Shown: one piece after another, positions 1-5,794 of the stretch
How the letters are laid out: the number at the start of each line of letters is the position of its first letter
Numbering within the stretch: the first letter of the stretch is position 1
Assembly (NCBI GenBank): GCA_029858165.1
Contig: JAOUFO010000020.1
Span: forward strand, 1-13,032
Source of the DNA: Deltaproteobacteria bacterium
GTDB lineage: Bacteria; SAR324; JACQKK01
Length of the DNA stretch: 13,032 nucleotides
Direction of reading: 5' to 3'
Translations under genes and position numbers: made by a program
Notes under the pieces: generated by a model
Told to the model about the DNA's origin: nothing
What the model saw: only the letters and a program-made list of their open reading frames with translations
The model's database searches: none

Positions 1-284
1 GAGTGGGGGATGGTTCCGGCGGGGAAGTTTTGGATTCCCGCCAACCCCGAGTCGGCGTCTATCTGGGTCAGCGCCCCCGTGGTGGGGTTGATGCTGTAGG
101 CCGAAACATTGTCGCTGCCAGCGTTGGCCACGTAGGCGAACAGTGGCGCTCCCGGTGCGGCGCCCCCCCCGCCGCCGCCGCCCCCGCCGCCGCCGCCGCT
201 GCAACCCGGCAGGGCCAGCATCATGGCCACAATGGCCGACAGGGCAAACCCTTTGAATCCCGCTCCCGATGATTGAGTCATCAT
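1..284 (-). CDS. Poly-glycine lipoprotein with beta-propeller-like start (3' end outside window)
   Basis: Reading leftward from the ATG at 284, the product begins MMTQSSGAGFKG, followed by a hydrophobic stretch ending in the lipobox LALPGC. This is a typical signal peptidase II site, so the protein is probably a lipoprotein. The Cys is followed by Ser, a run of 12 glycines and a short AAPGAP linker. The mature domain starts LFAYVANAGSDNVSAYSI and continues NPTTGALTQ, the blade pattern of YVTN/lactonase-type (Lgl or 3-carboxymuconate-cyclase-like) seven-bladed propellers. No stop is reached before base 1, so only about 94 codons are visible. An AGGAG ribosome site lies at about 290-295, 6 nt before the ATG; a second in-frame ATG at 281 is equally possible. 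The glycine tract contains a run of eight C on the plus strand (163-170). Whether the protein has enzyme activity or only binds is unknown. Confidence 0.8.
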   Translation of the reverse strand, partial: MMTQSSGAGFKGFALSAIVAMMLALPGCSGGGGGGGGGGGGAAPGAPLFAYVANAGSDNVSAYSINPTTGALTQIDADSGLAGIQNFPAGTIPH

Positions 285-399
285 TCTTTTCTCCTGTTGT
301 GTTTTGTTTGGAAAAACCTGGAATCCCATTACAATGTTTGAAACCTCTGCATAACTGCCAAAAGCTCCCGTTTTGATAAAAAAGCGGGGGTTTGGGGGC

Positions 400-477
400 C
401 CTGTCCAGCACCAGCACAGCCCAGCGTTGTGTCCCCTACGAGTCCAAACGCCGTTGGCTGGCTGGTGCCTTTCTTTT
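400..477 (+). repeat. Intergenic repeat unit A
   Basis: First of two near-identical direct repeats of about 78 bp. It opens CCTGTCCAGC and ends CCTTTCTTTT. Its last 43 bases (435-477) match 613-655 of unit B exactly; the first part differs by a few substitutions and one indel. The TTTTTGGG that follows is shared with the end of unit C. Confidence 0.8.
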
Positions 478-576
478 TGGGTTCCCTTGACCCTGTTCAG
501 GTCTTCTGCAAAGGCCCGTAAATGGGGGGCGCGGGGGGGCAGGCTCCCCCGCATGGTTTTTGGTTTTCTTTTGCGC

Positions 577-655
577 CCTGTCCGGCAACCAGCACAGCCC
601 TGTGTTGTGTCGCCTACGAGTCCAAACGCCGTTGGCTGGCTGGTGCCTTTCTTTT
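577..655 (+). repeat. Intergenic repeat unit B
   Basis: Second copy of the unit at 400-477, offset by 178 bases over the exact 43-base core (613-655). Like unit A, it starts with CCTGTCC and ends with CCTTTCTTTT. Substitutions cluster in the first half, which suggests the second half is under constraint or was recently converted. Confidence 0.8.
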
Positions 656-659
656 GCGT

Positions 660-736
660 CCTGTCCAGCGGCTCCAGCACCGCCACGGGCCTTGCGGCCC
701 GCTTTGGGCGGGCTTGCGCCACCTTTCTTTTTGGGT
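660..736 (+). repeat. Intergenic repeat unit C with hairpin core
   Basis: This unit has the same edges as units A and B (CCTGTCCAGC at 660-669 and an ACCTTTCTTTTTGGG end) but a different middle. The middle contains a perfect hairpin, CGGGCC TTGC GGCCCG (686-701), followed by TTTGGGCGGG. The hairpin segment recurs at 4037-4054. It resembles dispersed intergenic repeats of many proteobacterial-type genomes, but I cannot assign a named family. Confidence 0.6.
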
Positions 737-1027
737 ATTTTGTTTTTTAAAAAAAAGGTTTTAGAATGGGAGTCATGGGCCAACCCCGATTTGCCCCCGC
801 CTGCCGGTTTAAACGGTGTTCCCGGCAGAAATGGGGGCTAGGCCCGGGCGGAACCTGATTCCGCCACGCCGGTGGGATTTCCGGGAAACCGGGATTTTTC
901 ACGGGCGATCCAAGGGGACCGCCGGTTCAAATGTCAAAGGCGGGGTTTTGGTGCGGGTCCCCTTAAAGGTACAGCCTTGGGGGCTTATCTTCAGGGCTGT
1001 TTTCCCACCTCTTTTTTTGGAAGCCAT

Positions 1028-1249
1028 ATGCGCGCAATCCAATTTTTCTCCCTGTTCACGGTTCTGGCTGGCATGTTTGTATCGGCGGCGTTCGCCGGCA
1101 ACATGGGCCGCGCCACAGGCGGACAACTGGTTTTGTCCAACGCCAACCCCGCCGTTGTTTCCTCACTCATCCTGGCCACCGAAGAGGGTGATGATGGAGA
1201 TGAGAGTGGCGGTGATGATGAAGGCGATGATGAAGGCAGCGGGATGTAA
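1028..1249 (+). CDS. Small secreted protein with Asp/Glu/Gly-rich tail (73 aa)
   Basis: The ATG at 1028 follows GGAAG by 4 nt and starts MRAIQFFSLFTVLAGMFVSA, a clear Sec signal peptide with a likely signal peptidase I cleavage after AFA (residue 23). The mature part is only about 50 residues: a short neutral stretch (GNMGRATGGQLVLSNANPAV), then from residue 52 an acidic tail of Glu, Asp and Gly ending GSGM. The tail is encoded partly by two tandem copies of GGYGATGATGAA (1211-1234), so it may have grown by slippage. A strong intrinsic terminator follows 22 bases after the stop, which supports a separately transcribed real gene. I recognise no family. An acidic tail could bind calcium or other cations, but that is inference. 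Confidence 0.65.
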   Translation: MRAIQFFSLFTVLAGMFVSAAFAGNMGRATGGQLVLSNANPAVVSSLILATEEGDDGDESGGDDEGDDEGSGM

Positions 1250-1271
1250 GCTGGTTGTGTGTGGAAGACCC

Positions 1272-1305
1272 AAGGCGGGGAACAAAAGTTCCCCGCCTTT
1301 TTTTT
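1272..1305 (+). terminator. Strong intrinsic terminator after the small secreted protein
   Basis: A perfect 12-bp stem (AAGGCGGGGAAC at 1272-1283 with GTTCCCCGCCTT at 1288-1299) closes a 4-nt AAAA loop. T8 runs from 1298 to 1305. This is a textbook Rho-independent terminator placed just after the stop codon at 1249. Confidence 0.92.
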
Positions 1306-1341
1306 GCGCGAACCCGGCGGCAGTGTGGGAGTCCATATTTC

Positions 1342-1370
1342 TTGACATCCGGCCCGGATGGCCTTTTATT
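1342..1370 (+). promoter_or_regulatory. Candidate sigma-70 promoter for the LemA-family gene
   Basis: An exact TTGACA -35 box lies at 1342-1347. A 17-nt spacer leads to TTTATT (1365-1370), which matches the -10 consensus at 4 of 6 positions. It sits just after the preceding terminator and would give a leader of roughly 85-90 nt before the ATG at 1464. Confidence 0.5.
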
Positions 1371-1463
1371 GGAAAAAGGTTTAGACTGTTTTGAGAAAAG
1401 GGATAACCCCGCAAAACGGGAAATCCTGATCACTTCCATCCGATTCCAACCATAGGGGAGACC

Positions 1464-2126
1464 ATGGCGGCAGACCAGACAAATCCGGAAGCCATCGGGC
1501 TGTTGTTTTTGGTGATCGTGGTCACCCTGGTGGTCCACCTTTTTATGTATGACCGCATCAACAGCCTGCGCAATCAGGTGCAGCGGGCCTTTGACCGCAT
1601 GGCGGATATCCTCAAAGGGCGGTGGAAATACATCCCGGGGCTGGTGGAATCCTTACGGGATGAAATGCGGGAGGAAAACACCCTGTTGGCCGAAATTCTC
1701 TACACCCAGAAACGGGCCGTATCCACCGATATTACCAGCCGCAACCGGATTGTGTTGGACAACCAGCTTTCCCAGGCTGTAAGCCGCCTGATGACCGAAC
1801 TATCCGGGAACCCGGAAATCCGGGATTCAGAATACCTCCAACACCTGGACAGCATGCTGGCCCAATCCGATATGGATATTTCGGAAGCCAGGGCCGATTT
1901 TAACCTGCTGGTCAGGGAATACAACCAGACCATCAGCCAATACCCCGCCAAGCTTCTGGCCCGTTTTTTTGGATTCACCCCCTGGGAAATCCTGACCACC
2001 ACCCCGGCGGTTGAGGGTCCGGCGGCGGCCAAACCGGCCCCGGAAAGACAAGTCGCGGTCGCCGCCAACCCCAAACCGGTGGCGGGGCTTCAGGCGGTTT
2101 CTCCCCGGCGGGCGTCCAGCCGGTAA
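1464..2126 (+). CDS. LemA-family membrane protein
   Basis: The product has 220 residues. It begins with a single membrane segment at about residues 10-27 (AIGLLFLVIVVTLVVHLF), then MYDRINSLRNQVQRAFDRMADILKGR and the IPGLVESLRDEM stretch. These match the LemA pattern (short N-terminal anchor, Leu-Arg-Asn and Arg-x-x-x-I-P-x-L-V motifs, long helical bundle). The family's second signature is also present: ARADFNLLVREYNQTISQYP, then LLARFFGF. The last 40 or so residues are Ala/Pro-rich, low in complexity, and probably disordered. AGGGGAG just upstream of ATG 1464 supports the start. LemA proteins are anchored helical-bundle proteins of largely unknown role, often tied to envelope stress or protease partners. 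No TPM-domain partner lies next to this one. Confidence 0.85.
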   Translation: MAADQTNPEAIGLLFLVIVVTLVVHLFMYDRINSLRNQVQRAFDRMADILKGRWKYIPGLVESLRDEMREENTLLAEILYTQKRAVSTDITSRNRIVLDNQLSQAVSRLMTELSGNPEIRDSEYLQHLDSMLAQSDMDISEARADFNLLVREYNQTISQYPAKLLARFFGFTPWEILTTTPAVEGPAAAKPAPERQVAVAANPKPVAGLQAVSPRRASSR

Positions 2127-2249
2127 TCCTCCGGTTGGCCCCAAATGGGTCCGGGTGGAGACCCACCCCCCGTCAGGTCATTCGGTGCCGGGCCGGTCTC
2201 CATTTGCAATTGTTTCAGTCCCCAACCGGCCCCAACGGGTCCCCCCGCG

Positions 2250-3284
2250 ATGGTTACCCCCACTCTTCCGTTTCTAAACTCCCCATCCGCTCACGTTTTC
2301 CGGTTTGTTTACAAAGGCGCCCCCCGTCCGTTAAAAGCCTATCTGTTGGAGCGGTACGCCTATGGACGCGATGACCGCTGGGCGGAAATGTTTTACCCCT
2401 GCCGAATCCGGTTAAACGGCCAAGCGGTGGATGACACCACCCCCCTGGTTCAGGGGGATGCCATCACCTACCTTCATTTGCGGGAAGAAGAGCCCCAGCC
2501 GTTCCCTCCTTCTCCCATGGTGTTGTATGAGGATGACTGGATGATGGTGTTGCTGAAAGGAGACCTGGTTCCGGTGAACCCGGCAGGGGTGTATTACTTC
2601 AGTTCATTTGCCCTGTCCGCCAGGGAGGCGTTTTCCAACCCGGAATTAACCCCCATCCACCGGCTGGACCTGGAAACCAGCGGTCCGGTGGTGTTTGCCA
2701 AACGCAAAGCCGATATTTCCCGGTTTCACCAATTGTTCGTGGAAAAATCCATCCAAAAACGATACCTGGCCCTGGTAACCGGGGACTTCCCTTCCGGACT
2801 GCGGGAAATCAGCGGTTTGATTGCCCCCCATCCGGCCTCCCGCATCCACACCAAGCTGAGCCTTGAACCCGGCCCTTACACCCCCCGTTCAGGGGTCAAA
2901 CAGGCGGATGGCAGCCTGACCCGGGTGGCAAGCCGTCTTCCTTTCAACGTGCCGGGCCATCCCTCCCCCTTCACTCAATTGGAACTGGAGCCGGTCACCG
3001 GCAAAACCAACCAACTGCGGGTCCATCTGGCCCATGTGGGCCACCCCATCGTGGGGGATAAAAAATATCACCCGGATGAGAACGTGTTTTTGGATTGGGT
3101 GGTCCACCGGGATTTCAACCGGCTGGCGGACCGCCTGTTGCTGCCCCGTCAGGCACTCCATTGCACCACCCTGGATTTTCCCCATCCGTTTGAATCCCGC
3201 CGGGTGGAAATCCGCTCCCCGGTCCGGGTATGGGATGAAAAACTGGCTCATTTTTCACCCCCTTTTTTCGCCGTTTCGGATTGA
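2250..3284 (+). CDS. RluA-type RNA pseudouridine synthase
   Basis: The protein is about 344 residues. An S4-like N-terminal segment (LKAYLLERYAYG to RLNGQAVDDTTPLVQGD) precedes the catalytic domain. The RluA active-site motif HRLDLETSG is at about 137-145, with the catalytic Asp at about 140. Further signatures are FVEKSIQKRYLALV and GKTNQLRVHL at about 251-260 followed by GHPIVGDKKY. These enzymes isomerise specific uridines in rRNA or tRNA to pseudouridine in the cytoplasm; the target here is unknown. The usual GRTHQxRVH motif reads GKTNQLRVH, a mild divergence. The start is uncertain: the ATG at 2250 keeps the S4-like region, while an in-frame ATG at 2145 would add 35 proline/glycine-rich residues, and neither has a clear ribosome site. 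A terminator-like hairpin follows the stop. Confidence 0.85.
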   Translation: MVTPTLPFLNSPSAHVFRFVYKGAPRPLKAYLLERYAYGRDDRWAEMFYPCRIRLNGQAVDDTTPLVQGDAITYLHLREEEPQPFPPSPMVLYEDDWMMVLLKGDLVPVNPAGVYYFSSFALSAREAFSNPELTPIHRLDLETSGPVVFAKRKADISRFHQLFVEKSIQKRYLALVTGDFPSGLREISGLIAPHPASRIHTKLSLEPGPYTPRSGVKQADGSLTRVASRLPFNVPGHPSPFTQLELEPVTGKTNQLRVHLAHVGHPIVGDKKYHPDENVFLDWVVHRDFNRLADRLLLPRQALHCTTLDFPHPFESRRVEIRSPVRVWDEKLAHFSPPFFAVSD

Positions 3285-3287
3285 GGG

Positions 3288-3319
3288 GGGTTTCCTTCCG
3301 GTTTTATGGAAACCCTTTT
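3288..3319 (+). terminator. Probable terminator after the pseudouridine synthase
   Basis: GGGTTTCC (3288-3295) pairs perfectly with GGAAACCC (3308-3315) around a 12-nt loop, and TTTT follows. G-T pairs could lengthen the stem. It starts 3 bases after the stop codon. The short T-tract makes it a moderate candidate. Confidence 0.55.
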
Positions 3320-3323
3320 GGCC

Positions 3324-3353
3324 TTGTTTCCAGTTTTCAACACGTTATATGAT
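3324..3353 (+). promoter_or_regulatory. Possible promoter for the DUF2007-type gene
   Basis: TTGTTT (3324-3329), an 18-nt spacer and TATGAT (3348-3353, 5 of 6 to the -10 consensus) lie between the terminator-like hairpin and the start at 3425. The -35 match is poor, so this rests mainly on the -10 box and the position. Confidence 0.3.
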
Positions 3354-3424
3354 ACCGGGAACTTACAACGGAATGGGAAATGTCCTTGCCTGGCATTGGT
3401 TTTAAACAACACGCAAGAGGTCGG

Positions 3425-3934
3425 ATGGTCAAAAGGTTGATATTTTATCTGGTCACAGGCGGTTTGCTGCTGATGTGGATTTCCCCCCCCTCCGGGATGC
3501 TCCGGGTGGGGGCCGTCATCCTGGTCATTTTGCTTGCGGTTTTGGCCGAATCCCGGTTGGGGCCTGCCATGCCGGGCAAAGGGGGACGTCGGAGTCCGGA
3601 TGGAAAAGGGCACCCCCGACCCCCCGGCCACTCCGAACCGGGGGGAGTTGCTGGCAGGTTTTCTTTTTCACTCAAGGGCCAATCGGCCCCCAAAAGCGGA
3701 AAAAGAGAAAAACGGGTGCTGCGCCGGGTGTATACAACCGATTCCCGCCAGGAGGCCGATGATGTGGTGGAGGGGCTGAGAAAAGGAAGGGTGAACCCGG
3801 TGCTGGTTTCCGGAAAATCCCCGGAGCCGTCCGGCGGTGTGTTGTTTGACGTGTTGGTGGTGGAAAAAGAATTCCCTCAGGCCATGGACCTGATCAACAG
3901 GATGGAAAACAAAAAAGTGCAAAAGCCTTCCTGA
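3425..3934 (+). CDS. Membrane-anchored DUF2007-type protein
   Basis: The protein is about 169 residues. Two hydrophobic segments sit at about residues 5-19 and 26-42, followed by a basic, Gly/Pro-rich linker (about 46-95). The C-terminal domain starts LRRVYTTDSRQEADDVVEGL and continues through NPVLVSG and FDVLVVEKEFPQAMDLI. This is the pattern of the DUF2007 'putative signal-transducing protein' family: a beta-strand ending in Y-T, a helix scanning for a second protein, then V-x-x-x-D-x-x-x-A-x-x-L-I. AGAGG lies 4 nt before the ATG at 3425. An in-frame ATG at 3380 exists, but its upstream sequence is a less good ribosome site. The function of the family is not established. Membrane tethering of this domain is less usual. 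It lies 161 bases upstream of the cNMP-sensing kinase. Confidence 0.7.
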   Translation: MVKRLIFYLVTGGLLLMWISPPSGMLRVGAVILVILLAVLAESRLGPAMPGKGGRRSPDGKGHPRPPGHSEPGGVAGRFSFSLKGQSAPKSGKREKRVLRRVYTTDSRQEADDVVEGLRKGRVNPVLVSGKSPEPSGGVLFDVLVVEKEFPQAMDLINRMENKKVQKPS

Positions 3935-4036
3935 CCCGTCAGCGTTTAACAAACCAAAACCTGTGTAAAAAACAGCCGGGGAGGTTTGCCCCGCCGACGA
4001 AAGTTCCCTGTGGTCTGTTACAACCGGGAATTTTGG

Positions 4037-4054
4037 GGGCCTTGCGGCCCGCTT
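4037..4054 (+). repeat. Echo of the repeat-C hairpin core
   Basis: GGGCCTTGCGGCCCGCTT here is identical to 687-704 in repeat unit C, including the GGGCC-TTGC-GGCCC hairpin. It lies in the gap between the DUF2007-type gene and the kinase gene. This argues against starting the kinase at the in-frame TTG at 4033. Confidence 0.7.
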
Positions 4055-4095
4055 GGGGTTCACCGCCTTATCATTTTGGATTTACCAGATCAGCC

Positions 4096-5751
4096 ATGGA
4101 CCATTCTATACCCACAACAACGGAACCAGCGGCCGAAATCATGGCCTGGCTGCGCAGGCTGCCCCCGTTTTTGCCCCTGAAAGACGCCGAGCGGGAGTCC
4201 ATCCTGCCGTTTTGTTCTTTGAGGGAATTTGGGGAGGGGGAAACCTTGATCCGGGAGGGGGACCCCAACAATTCCAATGTGTATTTTATCCTTTCCGGTG
4301 GGGTTTCGGTTTATGTGAAGGATAAGTTTATTCTGACCCTTCGCCGTCCGGGGGATATATTTGGAGAAATGAGTCTGGTGAGTGATGAGCATCGTTCCGC
4401 CACGGTAAAAACCGATGCCCCCACCCGCTGTCTGATGATTTCCTCCGCCTTATCCATGGACGAAGAGGAATCCCCCCAGGCCTGGCGGCTGCGCTACCTG
4501 TTTACCCGGATGTTCAGCAACATCATGGCCGAAAAGCTTCGGATCACATCCGACCGGGCCAAGATGTATGAAGACGCCATTTTGCAGACCAAACGGGTCA
4601 AGGCCCACAGCACCGACCTGGAAGGGCAGGTGGCCCTCAACTTGCGGCAGATCCGGCTGTATTCCTTTTTGGTGGACAGCGCCCGGGATGCCATTTTAAT
4701 GATCGGCCTGGATGGAACCATAGAACGGGTCAATCCGGCGTTTGAAACCTTGTTTTCCATCCCCCCCGGAGAGGTGACCGGCCGGGGGTACCGGGATCTG
4801 ATTATTCCCTCCAGGGGGGTCACCTGGGATGATATATCTGAACAGGTGGATAAGGGAGGCTGGAGCGGTGAGGCTGTTTTTGCCGGAAAAACCATTATTC
4901 CGGTGGACTGTTCCATCTTCCTGATTCATGATGCGGAAAGAAAGAAAATAGCCTATTCCGTATTTCTGACAGATATCCGCCAAAGAAAAACCTATGAAAA
5001 CCATATTTTGCAACAACGGGAGGCCCTGACCAAAGCCAATGAGGAACTGAAAAAAATGGACCGGCTGAAAGACCAGTTCATGACCCTGGTTTCCCACGAA
5101 CTGCGCACTCCCATCACCTCCATCCTGGCCGCCATGGAAATGATGACCATGGGGCTGGTGGATGATGAGGCACAAAAAGCCGAATTTTTGGGAATGGTGT
5201 GGCAGGATGCCCAGCGGCTGGCCAGGCTGGTGGACAAGGTGATGGCGATTTCCAAGCTGGAATCCAACCAGATGCACCTGGATTTTGAAACCGGGCAACT
5301 GGATGAACAACTAAAATATCAGGCGGGTCTGTTTAGGGACAAAGTGGCCGACAAACCGGTTGTCATCCGGGTAAGCACCCCCCCGGCCACCCGGCCCACC
5401 CGCTTTGACCAAAAATGGATTCGCGAGGTATTCCACCAGGTGATGGAAAACGCTGTGAATTTTACCGAAAAAGGGGAAATCCTGCTGGAACTCACCCAGC
5501 CGCCCGGAATTTCCCGCATCATTATTCGGGATACGGGGGAGGGCATCCATGAGGAACACATGGATAACCTGTTCAACAAATTTGAAAAAATGGCCTCCAC
5601 CCGGTATCAGGAACAGGGGATCGGGTTGGGCCTGCCGCTTTCATTTCTGATCGTCAAAGCGCATCAGGGGAAGATCGCCATTCGCAGCAAAATCGGCCGG
5701 GGAACAGAAGTTTCCATCACTCTGCCGGACCAGCCGTCGGAAGACAGCTGA
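4096..5751 (+). CDS. Soluble cNMP-binding / PAS / histidine kinase
   Basis: The product is 551 residues with no membrane segment. (1) A cyclic-nucleotide-binding domain spans about 41-118. Its phosphate cassette reads FGEMSLVSDEHRSATV (about 89-104) with Glu91, Arg100 and Ser-Ala-Thr, the residues that hold ribose and cyclic phosphate in CRP/PKA-type pockets. (2) A helical linker is followed by a PAS domain at about 187-298. (3) A coiled coil leads to HisKA with SHELRTP at 333-339 (His334). (4) The HATPase has an N box around VMENAVNFT (Asn452), a G1 box DTGEGI (479-484) and a G2 box GIGLGL (508-513). It is predicted to be a cytoplasmic hybrid-sensor kinase that autophosphorylates and passes phosphate to an unseen response regulator. 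The ATG at 4096 is chosen because the in-frame TTG at 4033 lies next to a repeat; its ribosome site is weak. A class I adenylate cyclase follows 43 bp downstream. Confidence 0.9.
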   Translation: MDHSIPTTTEPAAEIMAWLRRLPPFLPLKDAERESILPFCSLREFGEGETLIREGDPNNSNVYFILSGGVSVYVKDKFILTLRRPGDIFGEMSLVSDEHRSATVKTDAPTRCLMISSALSMDEEESPQAWRLRYLFTRMFSNIMAEKLRITSDRAKMYEDAILQTKRVKAHSTDLEGQVALNLRQIRLYSFLVDSARDAILMIGLDGTIERVNPAFETLFSIPPGEVTGRGYRDLIIPSRGVTWDDISEQVDKGGWSGEAVFAGKTIIPVDCSIFLIHDAERKKIAYSVFLTDIRQRKTYENHILQQREALTKANEELKKMDRLKDQFMTLVSHELRTPITSILAAMEMMTMGLVDDEAQKAEFLGMVWQDAQRLARLVDKVMAISKLESNQMHLDFETGQLDEQLKYQAGLFRDKVADKPVVIRVSTPPATRPTRFDQKWIREVFHQVMENAVNFTEKGEILLELTQPPGISRIIIRDTGEGIHEEHMDNLFNKFEKMASTRYQEQGIGLGLPLSFLIVKAHQGKIAIRSKIGRGTEVSITLPDQPSEDS

Positions 5752-5794
5752 CCCCCAACATCCAATCCGAAAAACCTGCCCGGTCGGAGAGGGA

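Larger units (their letters stand above)
285..1027. other. Non-coding repeat-bearing intergenic region
   Basis: This stretch of about 740 bases separates the lipoprotein gene (leftward) from the small secreted protein gene (rightward). It should therefore contain both promoters, but I could not identify either with conviction. It holds three modular repeat units (400-477, 577-655, 660-736), a T6A8 tract at 743-756, and an inverted repeat, CTGCCGG at 801-807 against CCGGCAG at 822-828. Open frames cross the repeats on both strands, but they have biased composition, no ribosome sites and no recognisable domains, so I do not call genes here. Confidence 0.6.

Noticed and set aside
400..655. CRISPR array
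   Set aside because: Only two copies of a long (about 78 bp) imperfect repeat, no regular 30-40 bp spacers, and no cas gene nearby.
801..828. Inverted repeat CTGCCGG...CCGGCAG as a terminator or operator
   Set aside because: The loop is 14 nt, no T-tract follows, and it is not next to a gene end or an identifiable promoter, so chance in GC-rich DNA is likely.
373..841. Open frames on both strands across the repeat units, of 80-125 codons
   Set aside because: They follow the repeat sequence, have strongly biased composition (Pro/Arg/Lys-rich), lack ribosome sites and show no domain. Equivalent frames arise in all phases, as expected from GC-rich repeats.
2145..2249. Earlier ATG start for the pseudouridine synthase
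   Set aside because: The added 35 residues are Pro/Gly-rich with no family similarity, and no ribosome site supports it. It is kept only as an alternative.
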